57,615 nt of DNA, taken from contig CAKOKQ010000010.1 in NCBI GenBank assembly GCA_934095825.1, forward strand, positions 1 through 57,615, read 5' to 3'. Origin of the DNA: an uncultured Bacilli bacterium (GTDB taxonomy: Bacteria > Bacillota_I > Bacilli_A > RF39 > UBA660). The notes under the pieces were generated by a model that was not told where the DNA came from, searched no databases, and saw only the letters and a program-made list of their open reading frames with translations. This document shows, one piece after another, positions 33,357-43,502 of the stretch (the stretch's first letter is position 1; the number at the start of each line of letters is the position of its first letter). The translations under genes and the position numbers were made by a program.

Positions 33357-33455
33357 AAAGCCTAATTACCAAAGACAGTAAGTACAAAAATAAATCTTAC
33401 CGAGGGAAAATAAAGATAATATTCTTTAACCTTTCCTGATTGGAAAGCTTTTTTA
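33357..33455 (+). ncRNA. Ribosomal protein L10 leader with attenuator
   Basis: CCAAAGACAGTAAGT (33369 onward) and ATCTTACCGAGGG are the conserved halves of the L10(L12)4-binding leader of rplJ-rplL operons. CTTTCC (33431-33436) and GGAAAG (33442-33447) form a hairpin with a T-run, a terminator that the leader can control. Confidence 0.88.
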
Positions 33456-33484
33456 TATAAAATTTATAGAAAGGACAAAAAACT

Positions 33485-33979
33485 ATGGCAAGTAAGAAAA
33501 TTCTTGAAGCAAAAGCTGCAGTTGTTTCTGAAATAAGTGATAAAGTTAAGGCTTCTGAGTCTGTAATTGTATTCTCTTATCAAGGATTAACAGTTGCTGA
33601 ATTTACTGAATTAAGAAGAAATCTAAAAGATGCTAATGGTGAAGTAAAAATTTATAAAAATACATTAGTTAGACGCGCTTTAAATGACTTATCTATTGGT
33701 ATGGATGATGCATTCTTAGAAGGACCTAACGCAATCGTATTTGGTGAATCTTTACTAGAACCTATCAAAGTTCTAAGCAAATTTGCTAAAGAACATGAAA
33801 AAGCCACTATTATAGTTGGTATCATTAGTGGTAATGTTGCTAGTCTAGAAACGATTAACGAATATGCAAGTATTCCATCTCGTGAAGGATTGTTAACACA
33901 ACTTGCTGGTGGTATGATTCAATATGTTAGAGATTTATCTATCGCATTGAACTTATACTCTGAACAATTAGAAAAATAG
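33485..33979 (+). CDS. rplJ: 50S ribosomal protein L10
   Basis: 164 residues. SESVIVFSYQGLTVAEFTEL and LRRNLKDANGEVKIYKNTLV are typical. L10 anchors the L7/L12 stalk and binds its own leader (33357-33455) to repress the operon. AAAGGA precedes the ATG. rplL follows after 23 bp. Confidence 0.96.
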   Translation: MASKKILEAKAAVVSEISDKVKASESVIVFSYQGLTVAEFTELRRNLKDANGEVKIYKNTLVRRALNDLSIGMDDAFLEGPNAIVFGESLLEPIKVLSKFAKEHEKATIIVGIISGNVASLETINEYASIPSREGLLTQLAGGMIQYVRDLSIALNLYSEQLEK

Positions 33980-34002
33980 TTTATTAAGAAAGGAAAATAA
34001 AA

Positions 34003-34377
34003 ATGGCAAAATTTACTAAAGAAGAATTTATCGAAGGTTTAAAAGAAATGACTATTCTTGAAGTTAAAGAATTAGTTGATGCAATGAAGGAAGAATTTGG
34101 AGTAGATCCATCTGCTGTTGCTGTTGCTGCTGCTCCAGCTGCTGGCGAAGATAACGCTGCTGCTGCAAACAAAAATGTTGTATTAAAGGATGCTGGCGCT
34201 ACTAAGATTGCTGTTATCAAAATTCTTAAAGAATTAACTGGTTTAGGACTAGTTGAGGCTAAAGCTTTAGCTGATAACGGTGGAAATGTTAAAGAAAACC
34301 TTCCTGCTGAAGAAGCTGAAAAAGTTAAAGCACAACTTGAAGAAGCTGGTGCTACTGTTGAATTAGTTAACTGCTAA
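34003..34377 (+). CDS. rplL: 50S ribosomal protein L7/L12
   Basis: 124 residues. N-terminal dimerisation domain with ILEVKELVDAMKEEFGVDPS, an Ala-rich hinge (about 41-58) and the C-terminal factor-binding domain with KIAVIKILKELTGLGLVEAK (about 68-87). Stalk protein recruiting translation GTPases. Confidence 0.97.
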   Translation: MAKFTKEEFIEGLKEMTILEVKELVDAMKEEFGVDPSAVAVAAAPAAGEDNAAAANKNVVLKDAGATKIAVIKILKELTGLGLVEAKALADNGGNVKENLPAEEAEKVKAQLEEAGATVELVNC

Positions 34378-34398
34378 TTTGTAACCAAAGATAAATTA

Positions 34399-34425
34399 AG
34401 ACTGTAGGGAAACCCGCAGTTTTTT
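34399..34425 (+). terminator. Terminator after rplL
   Basis: ACTGTAGGG-AAA-CCCGCAGT hairpin with one mismatch, then T residues. Confidence 0.88.
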
Positions 34426-34426
34426 C

Positions 34427-34455
34427 TTGCTTAAAAAGAAGTAATGATATATAAT
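34427..34455 (+). promoter_or_regulatory. Promoter of the pilin-like pair
   Basis: TTGCTT (34427-34432), 17 bp, TATAAT (34450-34455), immediately behind the rplL terminator. Confidence 0.7.
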
Positions 34456-34475
34456 CTATTTCGAGGTGAAAGACC

Positions 34476-35078
34476 GTGAAACTTAACAACAAAGGTTGGA
34501 GCTTAAATACTCTATTAATCTGCATGGCCGTTATACTATCTTTTTTATTAATTTCAGTATTTTATGTTTATAAACTGTCGACCAAATTAAGTAATGATTT
34601 AAATAGTAATAATAATTCTACTAACTATTCTAATAATAGTTCTAAGGAATTAACAGACAATATAAATAATAACCAAAACACTAATCAAAATAATAATTAT
34701 AACAATAATTCTAATAACAATACCAATAATAATGGCAATCAATCAAATAATGATTTAGCGGATGATAATACCAATATCGGTGGTAATAGTACTTCTAAAA
34801 ATAAATATTATACAACTAAAGAAAGCCAGTTGCAGGCCGCAACTATTCGCTATCTAAAAGAAAATGGCATTACAATCGCTGAAGATGAGACGATTGTAAT
34901 AAACGCTAATGATATTATTAATAAAAAATACATTCAATCAATTAAAGATGAAAGAACAAACAATATGTGCGATGGTTACTCGGTAGCTAGTTTCAAAGAT
35001 AATGATTATATTGTTAAATCATATATTGATTGTGATTCGTACTCGTCTGATGAATATGGAGTTGATAATATAGAATGA
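34476..35078 (+). CDS. Prepilin-like surface protein with Asn-rich linker
   Basis: 200 residues from GTG 34476, served by GAGGTG. The N-terminus NNKGWSLNTLLICMAV with a following hydrophobic helix (about 9-32) resembles a type IV prepilin (K-G before a hydrophobic stretch), but the usual Glu at mature position 5 is absent. An Asn/Ser-rich low-complexity linker (about 41-108) separates it from a C-terminal domain with MCDGYSVASF and a final YIDC (Cys pair). The neighbour at 35075 shares the last block and overlaps by 4 nt (ATGA). Probably membrane-anchored and outward-facing; no assembly genes are nearby. Confidence 0.65.
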   Translation: MKLNNKGWSLNTLLICMAVILSFLLISVFYVYKLSTKLSNDLNSNNNSTNYSNNSSKELTDNINNNQNTNQNNNYNNNSNNNTNNNGNQSNNDLADDNTNIGGNSTSKNKYYTTKESQLQAATIRYLKENGITIAEDETIVINANDIINKKYIQSIKDERTNNMCDGYSVASFKDNDYIVKSYIDCDSYSSDEYGVDNIE

Positions 35079-35437
35079 AAAAATTTCGTAAATTCACGAT
35101 TCTGTGGGGAGTAATTCTTGTATCGATTTTTGTTTTGTTTACCATGTATTCCTTTAAACTAGATAAGAAAATAAAAGAATATCGTAGCCTAGAAGAATAT
35201 TTTGCTAATGCCGTAGCTGAATATAACAATAAGAATAAGGACTATCCTAAAACAATTGAAGTTATAAATTTTAGTCTAAGCGAAGCTATTGAAAAAGGGG
35301 TAGTTAGTCAACTGAAAATCGATAATGATATTTGTGATGGTTATGTAAAGATAGCCAACGAAGAAATCGTTACTTATACTCCTTATATTTCTTGCAAAAA
35401 TTATACTACTAAAGGCTATACAAAAAATTTAGATTAG
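35075..35437 (+). CDS. Small membrane-anchored pilin-like protein
   Basis: 120 residues with an N-terminal membrane helix (about 8-28) and an extracellular domain containing ICDGYVKIAN and YISC near the end, the same Cys-DGY...Cys layout as the preceding protein and similar to the C-terminal part of pilin-like proteins. The ATG overlaps the previous TGA, so the two are co-translated and may form a pair. No consensus prepilin cleavage site. Confidence 0.65.
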   Translation: MKKFRKFTILWGVILVSIFVLFTMYSFKLDKKIKEYRSLEEYFANAVAEYNNKNKDYPKTIEVINFSLSEAIEKGVVSQLKIDNDICDGYVKIANEEIVTYTPYISCKNYTTKGYTKNLD

Positions 35438-35450
35438 CGTTAAGTTTTTG

Positions 35451-35574
35451 TTGACAAAAGAGGAAGCAGAATGCTATAGTATTAATGAATTTTAATTATG
35501 GTTCTATCTCGGTAGAACTTATTTAAAAAGAATAATTGATACACCAGGATGTGTGTTAATGGAAGGAGGATTTT
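35451..35574 (+). promoter_or_regulatory. str operon promoter and leader
   Basis: TTGACA (35451-35456), 18 bp, TATAGT (35475-35480), then the hairpin GTTCTA (35501-35506)/TAGAAC (35513-35518) and a small ACAC/GTGT hairpin (35541-35554) before GGAAGGAGG. The leader may serve ribosomal-protein autoregulation; that is inferred. Confidence 0.7.
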
Positions 35575-35991
35575 ATGACAACTATTAACCAATTAGTTAG
35601 AAAAGGAAGAAGTAAGAAAACTAAAAAGAGTAAGAGCCCAGTATTAAACGTTGGCTTCAATTCTATGGAAAGAAAAGAAACTGAAACAAATAGTCCACAA
35701 AAGCGTGGTGTTTGTACAAGAGTTGCTACTCGTACACCAAAGAAACCAAACTCAGCGTTAAGAAAATATGCTCGTGTTAGATTATCAAATGGTCGTGAAG
35801 TTGATACTTATATTCCAGGTGAAGGTCATAACTTACAAGAACATAGCGTAGTATTAATTCGTGGTGGTCGTGTTAAAGACCTTATCGGTGTTAGATATCA
35901 TATTGTGCGTGGAACACTTGATACTCAAGGCGTTAACAATAGAAAACAAGGTCGTAGTAAATACGGTACTAAAAAACCAAAAACTAAATAA
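35575..35991 (+). CDS. rpsL: 30S ribosomal protein S12
   Basis: 138 residues, normal. [20 protein letters not shown] contains the decoding-site Lys loop, and [20 protein letters not shown] is diagnostic. The N-terminal region before it ([17 protein letters not shown]) differs somewhat from the common sequence. First gene of rpsL-rpsG-fusA-tuf. Confidence 0.97.
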   Translation: MTTINQLVRKGRSKKTKKSKSPVLNVGFNSMERKETETNSPQKRGVCTRVATRTPKKPNSALRKYARVRLSNGREVDTYIPGEGHNLQEHSVVLIRGGRVKDLIGVRYHIVRGTLDTQGVNNRKQGRSKYGTKKPKTK

Positions 35992-36016
35992 TAATTAAAG
36001 GAAGGAGAAGATAATT

Positions 36017-36484
36017 ATGCGTAAAAGACGCGCTGTAAAAAGAGATGTATTACCTGATCCAATATACAATTCAAAAGTGGTTACTAAATTAGTTAACACA
36101 CTTATGATTGGTGGTAAAAAAGGTACTGCACAAAAAATTCTTTATGAAGCATTCGATATAATTAAAGAAACAACTAAGAAAGACCCAATGGAAGTTTATA
36201 ACGAAGCAATGAAGAATATTATGCCCGCTCTAGAAGTTAAATCTAGACGTGTAGGTGGTTCTAATGTTCAAGTTCCACTAGAAGTAAGCCCAGAAAGAGC
36301 TCAATCACTTGCTCTAAGATGGTTAGTAAATTATGCTAAAAATGGTCGTGGAAAAACTATGGCTGAAAAATTAGCAAACGAAATTATGGATGCTGCAAAA
36401 GGCGTTGGTGGAGCTGTTAAAAAGCGTGAGGATACTCACAAAATGGCTGAAGCTAATAAAGCATTTGCTCATTATAGATGGTAG
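36017..36484 (+). CDS. rpsG: 30S ribosomal protein S7
   Basis: 155 residues. [20 protein letters not shown] at the start, [19 protein letters not shown] in the middle and FAHYRW at the end are diagnostic. Primary 16S-binding protein of the head. fusA begins 9 bp after the stop. Confidence 0.97.
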   Translation: MRKRRAVKRDVLPDPIYNSKVVTKLVNTLMIGGKKGTAQKILYEAFDIIKETTKKDPMEVYNEAMKNIMPALEVKSRRVGGSNVQVPLEVSPERAQSLALRWLVNYAKNGRGKTMAEKLANEIMDAAKGVGGAVKKREDTHKMAEANKAFAHYRW

Positions 36485-36493
36485 GAGAAATAT

Positions 36494-38569
36494 ATGGCAA
36501 GAGATGTCTCAATTGACAAAGTAAGAAATATCGGTATCATGGCTCACATTGATGCTGGAAAAACAACTACTACTGAACGTGTATTATTCCATACTGGAGT
36601 AACACATAAAATTGGTGAAACTCACGATGGTGAATCACAAATGGACTGGATGGAACAAGAAAAGGAAAGAGGTATTACAATTACTTCCGCTGCAACAACT
36701 GCACACTGGAAGGGATACCGTTTCAATATTATTGATACCCCAGGTCATGTAGACTTTACTGTAGAAGTTTCCCGTAGTTTAAGAGTTCTAGATGGCGCTG
36801 TAGCATTAATCGATGCTCAAGCTGGTGTAGAACCTCAAACTGAAACTGTATGGCGTCAAGCAACTGAATTCAAAGTTCCAAGAATTATTTTTGCTAATAA
36901 AATGGATAAGATGGGTGCTGACTTCGTTTACAGTTTAGATACAATTGACAAGAGATTAGGTGTTAATGCAAAACCAATCGAATGGCCAATTGGACAAGAA
37001 TCTGAATTCAATGGTATCATTGATTTAGTAACAATGAAAGCTTATCAATATGATGGTCAACAAGCTGAAAATCCTGTTGAAATTGAAATCCCAGCAGAAT
37101 TAAAAGCAGAAGCAGAAAAAAGACGCTCTGATTTAGTTGAAACTGTTGTTGAATTCGATGATGAACTAATGGAAAAATACCTTGGTGGTGAAGAATTAAC
37201 TATTGAAGAAATCAAACATTGTATCCGTAAAGGAACCCTTGCTGCTGAATTCTTCCCAGTTATGTGCGGAACTGCTTTAGGAAATATTGGTGTTAAGTTA
37301 TTACTTGATGCTGTAATCGATTATTTACCTGCTCCAACTGATGTTCCATCAATTGAATGTTTTAATCCAAAAACTGGTGAAGATATAATGCGTCATCCAA
37401 GTGATAATGAACCATTTACTGCCCTAGCATTTAAGATTATGACAGATCCATTTGTAGGTAGATTAGCATTCTTCCGTGTTTACTCTGGTAAATTAACAAG
37501 CGGTTCATACGTTTTAAATAGTACTAAGGGTGAAAAAGAAAGAATTGGTCGTATCTTACAAATGCATGCAAATACTCGTAAAGAAATTTCTGAAGTATAT
37601 TGTGGTGAAATTGCTGCTGCTGTAGGTTTAAAAAATACTACTACTGCTGATACATTATGTGATGAAAAGAACCCAGTTATCATGAAGGGTATGGAATTCC
37701 CATTACCAGTTATTGATGAAGCAATCGAACCAAAGAGTAAAAATGACCAAGATAAAATGGCCCTTGCTCTTCAAAAACTTGCTGAAGAAGATCCAACATT
37801 CAAATATAAGACTGACCATGAAACAGGTCAAACTGTTATCAGTGGTATGGGTGAATTACACCTAGATGTTCTTGTAGATAGAATGCGTAGAGAATTTAAT
37901 GTTGAATGCAACATTGGTAAACCACAAGTTGCTTACCGTGAAACAATCACTCAAGTTGGCGAATGTGAAGGTCGTTATATTAAACAATCTGGTGGTCGTG
38001 GACAATACGGACATGTTTGGGTTAAATTTGAACCAAATCCAGGTAAAGGTTATGAATTTGTTGACGCTATCGTCGGTGGTGTAGTTCCTCGTGAGTATAT
38101 TCCCGTAACTGATAAAGGTTTACAAGAAGCCCTAGCTGGTGGTGTACTTGCCGGATATCCAATGGTTGATATCAAAGCTACATTATTTGATGGTTCATAC
38201 CATGATGTCGATTCATCCGAAATGGCATTCAAAATTGCTGCTTCTCTAGCAGTTAAAGAAACTAAGAATAAGTGTAAACCAGTTATTCTAGAACCAATCA
38301 TGAAAGTTGCTGTAACAGTTCCAGAAGAATATATGGGTAATGTTATGGGTGACTTAACAAGTCGTAGAGGTCGTCCACTTGGACAAGAGTCTCGTGGTAA
38401 TGCTCTACAAATTATGGCAATGGTTCCACTTGCCGAAATGTTTGGTTATGCTACTTCTCTAAGAAGTAATACCCAAGGTCGTGGAAACTTTGTTATGGAA
38501 TTAGATCATTATGATGAAGTTCCAAAATCAATCGCTGAAGATATAATTAAGAAAAACAGCGCTAACTAA
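36494..38569 (+). CDS. fusA: Elongation factor G
   Basis: 691 residues, normal. GTPase motifs [15 protein letters not shown] (about 17-31), the switch-[22 protein letters not shown] (about 82-89) and NKMDKMG (about 136-142). Catalyses translocation on the ribosome. Third gene of the str operon. Confidence 0.98.
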   Translation: MARDVSIDKVRNIGIMAHIDAGKTTTTERVLFHTGVTHKIGETHDGESQMDWMEQEKERGITITSAATTAHWKGYRFNIIDTPGHVDFTVEVSRSLRVLDGAVALIDAQAGVEPQTETVWRQATEFKVPRIIFANKMDKMGADFVYSLDTIDKRLGVNAKPIEWPIGQESEFNGIIDLVTMKAYQYDGQQAENPVEIEIPAELKAEAEKRRSDLVETVVEFDDELMEKYLGGEELTIEEIKHCIRKGTLAAEFFPVMCGTALGNIGVKLLLDAVIDYLPAPTDVPSIECFNPKTGEDIMRHPSDNEPFTALAFKIMTDPFVGRLAFFRVYSGKLTSGSYVLNSTKGEKERIGRILQMHANTRKEISEVYCGEIAAAVGLKNTTTADTLCDEKNPVIMKGMEFPLPVIDEAIEPKSKNDQDKMALALQKLAEEDPTFKYKTDHETGQTVISGMGELHLDVLVDRMRREFNVECNIGKPQVAYRETITQVGECEGRYIKQSGGRGQYGHVWVKFEPNPGKGYEFVDAIVGGVVPREYIPVTDKGLQEALAGGVLAGYPMVDIKATLFDGSYHDVDSSEMAFKIAASLAVKETKNKCKPVILEPIMKVAVTVPEEYMGNVMGDLTSRRGRPLGQESRGNALQIMAMVPLAEMFGYATSLRSNTQGRGNFVMELDHYDEVPKSIAEDIIKKNSAN

Positions 38570-38641
38570 AAATAATACTTGAAAAAACATCAAGCATTAG
38601 ATAAAATAAATATGTAATAAAAAAGAAGGAGAATATTTAAT

Positions 38642-39814
38642 ATGGCAAAAGAAAAATTTGACAGAAGTAAAGAGCATTTAAATATTGGTACTATTGGTCA
38701 TGTAGACCATGGTAAAACTACTTTAACTGCTGCTATTACTAAATATTTTGGTAACTTTGTAGATTATGCTGATATCGATAAAGCACCAGAAGAAAGAGAA
38801 AGAGGTATTACAATCAATACTGCTCATGTTGAGTACGAAACTGCAACTCGTCACTATGCTCATGTAGATTGCCCAGGCCATGCTGACTATGTTAAGAACA
38901 TGATTACTGGTGCCGCTCAAATGGATGGCGCTATTCTAGTTGTTTCAGCAACAGATGGTCCAATGCCTCAAACTAGAGAACATATTTTACTTGCTCGTCA
39001 AGTAGGTGTTCCTAAAATTCTTGTATTTATCAACAAATGCGATATGGTTGAAGATCCTGAATTATTAGACTTGGTAGAAATGGAAATCCGTGAACTATTA
39101 GGAGAATATGGTTTTGATGCTGATTGTCCTATCATCCGTGGATCTGCTCTTAAGGCTCTTGAAGGTGATGAATCTGATATGGGTGCTGGCGCAATTAAGA
39201 AATTAATGGAAGCTTGCGATACATATTTTGATGTTCCTGTAAGAGATTTAGATAAACCATTCTTAATGAGTATCGAAGATGTATTTACAATTTCTGGTCG
39301 TGGTACAGTTGTTACTGGTCGTGTTGAGCGTGGACAACTTAAACTTAACGATGAAGTTGAAATCGTTGGTCTTAAACCTACAAGAAAAACAGTTGTTACT
39401 GGTATCGAAATGTTTAGAAAATCTCTAGACTTTGCTCAAGCTGGTGACAATGCTGGTGCATTACTTCGTGGTATTAACCGTGATGAAGTTGAGCGTGGAC
39501 AAGTACTTGCTAAACCAGGTTCAGTTACTCCTCATCATAAATTTACTGCTAAAGTTTATGTATTAAGCAAAGAAGAAGGTGGTCGTCATACTCCATTCTT
39601 CTCAAACTACAGACCTCAATTCTATTTCAGAACAACTGATGTTACAGGTGTTATTGAATTACCAGCAGGTGTTGAAATGGTTATGCCAGGCGACAATGTT
39701 GATATGACTGTAGAATTAATTGCTCCAGTAGCTTTAGAAAAAGGTACTAAGTTCTCTATCCGTGAAGGTGGTCGTACTGTAGGTGCTGGTTCTGTTACTG
39801 ACATTATTGAGTAA
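38642..39814 (+). CDS. tuf: Elongation factor Tu
   Basis: 390 residues. [15 protein letters not shown] (about 19-33), [26 protein letters not shown] (about 77-88) and NKCDMV (about 132-137). A few residues shorter than typical because the loop after the first helix is trimmed. Delivers aminoacyl-tRNA. Follows fusA after 72 bp. Confidence 0.98.
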   Translation: MAKEKFDRSKEHLNIGTIGHVDHGKTTLTAAITKYFGNFVDYADIDKAPEERERGITINTAHVEYETATRHYAHVDCPGHADYVKNMITGAAQMDGAILVVSATDGPMPQTREHILLARQVGVPKILVFINKCDMVEDPELLDLVEMEIRELLGEYGFDADCPIIRGSALKALEGDESDMGAGAIKKLMEACDTYFDVPVRDLDKPFLMSIEDVFTISGRGTVVTGRVERGQLKLNDEVEIVGLKPTRKTVVTGIEMFRKSLDFAQAGDNAGALLRGINRDEVERGQVLAKPGSVTPHHKFTAKVYVLSKEEGGRHTPFFSNYRPQFYFRTTDVTGVIELPAGVEMVMPGDNVDMTVELIAPVALEKGTKFSIREGGRTVGAGSVTDIIE

Positions 39815-39830
39815 TAAAACTTTGATTAAA

Positions 39831-39859
39831 GGTGGAACTTTTATAGTTTCACTTTTTTT
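39831..39859 (+). terminator. Terminator after tuf
   Basis: GTGGAAC (39832-39838) pairs with GTTTCAC (39846-39852, one wobble), then T residues. Confidence 0.85.
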
Positions 39860-39898
39860 CTATCCAAAATAATGTATAATTATATTAGGTGGTGAAAT

Positions 39899-40978
39899 AT
39901 GAAAAAAAGTAAAACTAAACGAAAAAAGAAAAAGAGCCGTCGTAGATTAAAAAAAGGCCCCAAATTAGTTTTATTGTTAATATTTCTTGCAGCACTCTTT
40001 TTTACATTAAAAAAATCACTTGACAATTATAATATTACTTTTAATAATACCTATGAATATTTAATGAACAAAATAAACGAACAGAAAAAGAAACAAGATG
40101 AAAAAAAAGAACAAGAGAAAAAACAACAACAAGATAAAGACTATAATATTTGCTTGAATCAAAAATATACGGAAGAAGAAAAATCCGAAAAACTAACTAA
40201 ACTTGAGGATGAATTGACGGATTATTTAAAAAAATATAATCTAAGTGTAAAATTTGTTGACATAAAACTAGATTATATCTATAGCTATAACGAAAAAAAA
40301 GTGTATTATGCCGCCAGTACGATTAAAATGCTAGATGCTATTTATATTTATGAAAATGCGGTTAATGGTAATTTAGACTTAGATAGTACAAAAAAATATA
40401 CTAAAAATTTTAAAATGCCTTATTCAAAGGGTTTAGAAAAATATAAAATTGGCGATAATATAACTTTGCGTAATTTAGTAAAATATGCGATAACAGTAAG
40501 TGATAATTCGGCCCATCAAATGCTTGTTGACTACATAGGATTTAGTAAGTTAGAAAGTTTTGGCAATAGTTTGGGAGCTAAGAATACCCTTATAGGTGGC
40601 GATAACTTTGGACAAATTGATGTCAATGATTCCATAATATATTTAAGAGAGTTATATAATTTTATAGAAGAAAATTCTAAACTTTCATCTGAACTAAAAT
40701 CATATTTTGTAGAGAGCGATGAAAACTTCTTGAAAGACGAAGAAAATGGTATAGAAGCCGCAACAAAATATGGTGAATATGATAGCACTTTCCACAATAA
40801 CGGAATTGTTTATGCTAAAAATCCATATTTGCTAAGTATATTAACAAATTTGGGTAAGAAAAAGGGTTCTAGCACAATGCAAACAATAAATAGTAAAGTT
40901 GAAGAGTTACAGAAAGAAGTGTATGAAAATCACGCTAACTATTGCCAACAAAAAGTATACAGTGTCCAAAATGATTGA
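39899..40978 (+). CDS. Membrane-anchored class A beta-lactamase-like serine hydrolase
   Basis: 359 residues. A very basic N-terminus, a membrane helix (about 24-42) and a charged spacer precede a penicillin-recognising fold: SxxK as AASTIKML (Ser about 139), SDN as VSDNSAH (about 200). The third motif, usually KTG, reads K-Y-G in ATKYGEYDS, so classical beta-lactam hydrolysis is doubtful. It is better seen as an extracellular peptidase/hydrolase or cell-wall-related protein. TATAAT (39875-39880) and GGTGGTG precede the ATG. Confidence 0.8.
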   Translation: MKKSKTKRKKKKSRRRLKKGPKLVLLLIFLAALFFTLKKSLDNYNITFNNTYEYLMNKINEQKKKQDEKKEQEKKQQQDKDYNICLNQKYTEEEKSEKLTKLEDELTDYLKKYNLSVKFVDIKLDYIYSYNEKKVYYAASTIKMLDAIYIYENAVNGNLDLDSTKKYTKNFKMPYSKGLEKYKIGDNITLRNLVKYAITVSDNSAHQMLVDYIGFSKLESFGNSLGAKNTLIGGDNFGQIDVNDSIIYLRELYNFIEENSKLSSELKSYFVESDENFLKDEENGIEAATKYGEYDSTFHNNGIVYAKNPYLLSILTNLGKKKGSSTMQTINSKVEELQKEVYENHANYCQQKVYSVQND

Positions 40979-41003
40979 CAATGCTAGATTAAATTATTAA
41001 AAT
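40975..41003 (+). promoter_or_regulatory. Promoter overlapping the stop of the serine hydrolase gene
   Basis: TTGACA (40975-40980), 17 bp, TAAAAT (40998-41003). The TGA stop lies within the -35. Confidence 0.6.
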
Positions 41004-41021
41004 ATAATTGGAGAGATGAGT

Positions 41022-41594
41022 ATGAAAGAAAAGAGAAAATTATTCAATATTGCAACTTATGGTCAAATGCTAATCGATATTATTTTATTTGCTCTAGGTG
41101 TTTACAGTGCTAGTAATCCAACTAGTTCAAATACAGTTATCGGTGTTGCCTTTGGCATTTCCTTAAGTGTTGTAGGAATTTACAACATAATCAAGTACAT
41201 ATTTAATGTTCATAAAGGCCCATTTTTTATGGCTGATATTATTTATGGAATTTTAAGCATAATTGCTGGCATATTTATTATAATTAATCCATTATCCCTA
41301 ACTGGCATTTTATCAATTGGTATTGGTTTATGGTTAATTATATCTGCATCATTCAAGTTTGCTTTAGCCTTACAATTAAAGAAATTTTCCGAAGAAACTT
41401 GGTTATTTTCAATGGTGCTATCAGTATTAGTCCTAATAATTGGTGTTATAGTAATGATAAATCCATTTAGCACAGCCCTAGTTTTGACAACATTTATTGG
41501 AATAATAATGTGTGTATATGCAAGTATTGATTTTTTACAACAAATTTTATTTAGAAAAAGAGTTAAAGAAATAATTAATATCTTCTTTGAGTAA
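41022..41594 (+). CDS. DUF308/HdeD-like membrane protein
   Basis: 190 residues from ATG 41022, 8 bases after GGAG; the ATG at 41016 is too close to that site. Six hydrophobic segments arranged as pairs with repeated turns: NPTSSNTVIGVAFG, NPLSLTGILSIGIGLWLI, NPFSTALVLTTFIGI. The NP-x-x repeats are typical of DUF308/HdeD. Function unknown; related proteins are linked to acid stress in enteric bacteria. Confidence 0.75.
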   Translation: MKEKRKLFNIATYGQMLIDIILFALGVYSASNPTSSNTVIGVAFGISLSVVGIYNIIKYIFNVHKGPFFMADIIYGILSIIAGIFIIINPLSLTGILSIGIGLWLIISASFKFALALQLKKFSEETWLFSMVLSVLVLIIGVIVMINPFSTALVLTTFIGIIMCVYASIDFLQQILFRKRVKEIINIFFE

Positions 41595-41606
41595 TGATTT
41601 TTAATT

Positions 41607-41628
41607 TAGCCCCTAGGGGCTATTTTTT
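41607..41628 (+). terminator. Terminator after the DUF308 gene
   Basis: TAGCCCC (41607-41613) and GGGGCTA (41616-41622) form a perfect 7-bp stem with a 2-nt centre, then T residues. Confidence 0.88.
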
Positions 41629-41842
41629 AATATTCTGATATAAATTAAAATTATATTTAATTACAATTGTATTATATGTACGCGTTGGCTAAAAAAACAT
41701 AATTATTACCAATTTTTATTTAAAGAAATATCTATAAAATAATTGTAAAAAATTTATATCTGTTTAACAAAATCAACAAATAAATTAAATTTATAATTTC
41801 AAAATTTATGATGTTTTTACATAGAAATAGCGAACCCTATTA

Positions 41843-41871
41843 TTGATAAATATTACAAAATGAGGTACAAT
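41843..41871 (+). promoter_or_regulatory. eno promoter
   Basis: TTGATA (41843-41848), 17 bp, TACAAT (41866-41871), 29 nt before the ATG. Confidence 0.7.
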
Positions 41872-41900
41872 ATCATAGTGAAAAAGGTGAAGGTGAAAAA

Positions 41901-43133
41901 ATGAAAATTAAGAAAATATATGCAAGAGAAATTTTAGATTCAAGAGGAAATCCAACTGTTGAATGCGATGTTACTCTAGAAAACGGAATTAAAGCTACTG
42001 CTTCAGTTCCATCAGGTGCTTCAACTGGTTCAAGAGAAGCTTTAGAACTACGCGATAATGATAAAAATCGTTATAATGGCAAAGGTGTTTTAAAAGCAGT
42101 AAGCAATATTAATGATATTATTGCTAAAGAACTAGAAGGCAAAGAATTAGTGCAAAATCAAATTGATGCTGACTTGTTAAAATTAGATGGCACAGAATTT
42201 AAAACAAATTTAGGAGCTAATGCAACATTGGCAGTATCTCTAGCTTGTTTAAAGGCTGCTGCTGCAAATGCTGGTAAAGAGTTATATGAATTTGTATCTA
42301 ATGGTACTGTTGGCTTACCAATTCCGATGATGAACATCGTTAACGGTGGTAAACATGCTAACAATGATTTAGATATTCAGGAATTTATGATTGTTCCTGT
42401 AATTAAACCATTCAAAGAAAGACTAAGAGCTGGTGCTGAAGTTTTCCATACATTAAAGAAAATTTTAGATGGTATGGGATTGTCAACTGGTGTTGGTGAT
42501 GAAGGTGGCTTTGCTCCAAATTTAAAAAGTAATGAAGAAGCTTTAGAACTTATCGTTAAAGCTATAACAGAAGCAGGATACAAGGCTGGCGAAGAAGTAT
42601 TTATCGCCTTAGATGCTGCTTCAAGTGAAATGTATAATGCGGAAACAAAAACATATTCAGTAGATAAAAAAGATCTAACTAGTGATGATTTAATGAACTA
42701 CTATCTAGATTTAATCGAAAAATATCCAATTATTAGTATTGAAGACGCCTTTATGGAAGATGATTTTGAATCATTGGCTAAATTAACTGCTAAAATCGGT
42801 GAAAAAATTATGCTAGTTGGTGATGATTATTTTGTTACTAATAAGAAATATTTACAAAAAGCAATTGATATGAATGCTGGAAATGCTATTCTATTAAAAG
42901 CTAACCAAATTGGTACAGTTTCTGAAATGATGCAAACTATTCTTTTGGCTAGAAAAAATGGTTATAAAATGGTAATTTCTCACCGTAGTGGTGAAACTGA
43001 AGATACATTTATTGCTGATTTAGCTGTTGGTCTAGACATTCTTTACATTAAAACAGGTTCTCTATCAAGAGGCGAAAGAATAGCTAAATATAATAGATTA
43101 CTTCGTATTGAAGAAAAATTGATGGAAAAATAA
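41901..43133 (+). CDS. eno: Enolase
   Basis: 410 residues, about 20 shorter than most bacterial enolases. Interconverts 2-phosphoglycerate and phosphoenolpyruvate in glycolysis. AREILDSRGNPTVE and PSGASTGSREALELRD at the start, VGDEGGFAPNL (about 195-205), metal ligands in ALDAASSEMY, SIEDAF and VGDDYFVTN, and the C-terminal signature MVISHRSGETEDTFIADLAV. LLKANQIGT keeps the catalytic Lys and IKTGSLSRGER the substrate Lys. The common DGTP/NKS-type loops are trimmed. secG follows after 85 bp. Confidence 0.97.
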   Translation: MKIKKIYAREILDSRGNPTVECDVTLENGIKATASVPSGASTGSREALELRDNDKNRYNGKGVLKAVSNINDIIAKELEGKELVQNQIDADLLKLDGTEFKTNLGANATLAVSLACLKAAAANAGKELYEFVSNGTVGLPIPMMNIVNGGKHANNDLDIQEFMIVPVIKPFKERLRAGAEVFHTLKKILDGMGLSTGVGDEGGFAPNLKSNEEALELIVKAITEAGYKAGEEVFIALDAASSEMYNAETKTYSVDKKDLTSDDLMNYYLDLIEKYPIISIEDAFMEDDFESLAKLTAKIGEKIMLVGDDYFVTNKKYLQKAIDMNAGNAILLKANQIGTVSEMMQTILLARKNGYKMVISHRSGETEDTFIADLAVGLDILYIKTGSLSRGERIAKYNRLLRIEEKLMEK

Positions 43134-43218
43134 TCAAAAAAAGACAAGAAATAATCTAATTTCTTGAAATTAAAGAACAAGTATGATATAGTTTTACAAG
43201 AAATGGAAGTGGCAATCA

Positions 43219-43437
43219 ATGGAAACAATGTTGTTAATAGTATCAATATTATTAATTGCTATAGTCTTACTACAAAGTAATAAAGCAAGCGACGCAGGCC
43301 AAATAATCTCAGGTGGCAACGAAGCACTATTTACTCATCAAAAAGAAAGAGGTCTAGAGTTACTAATTAGTCGTTTAACTTTAATATTAGGAGTTCTTTT
43401 CTTCGTAATAGCATTAATCATATTTTTACAAAAATAA
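43219..43437 (+). CDS. secG: Preprotein translocase subunit SecG
   Basis: 72 residues, two membrane helices (about 4-18 and 47-70) joined by a Gly-rich loop. SILLIAIVLLQSNKASDAG is the SecG signature, whose usual GG-rich loop appears as IISGGNEALF. Accessory subunit of SecYEG. In Firmicutes secG often precedes rnr and smpB, as here with a prepilin gene inserted between. Confidence 0.9.
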   Translation: METMLLIVSILLIAIVLLQSNKASDAGQIISGGNEALFTHQKERGLELLISRLTLILGVLFFVIALIIFLQK

Positions 43438-43466
43438 AAGTCTTACATTTAAAAGACTTTTTTTTA
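43437..43466 (+). terminator. Terminator after secG
   Basis: AAAGTCTT (43437-43444) pairs with AAGACTTT (43453-43460), followed by a T-run. Confidence 0.88.
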
Positions 43467-43502
43467 AATTAATAATGTTTTATAATGGTTGTAGAGGTAA
43501 GT

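Larger units (their letters stand above)
41595..41900. other. Gap before eno
   Basis: 306 bp: terminator at 41607, about 210 AT-rich bases in which nothing is recognised, then the eno promoter. Confidence 0.5.

Noticed and set aside
39899..40978. Antibiotic-hydrolysing beta-lactamase
   Set aside because: The KTG motif is K-Y-G and the protein is membrane-anchored with a long basic N-terminus; only the fold is supported.
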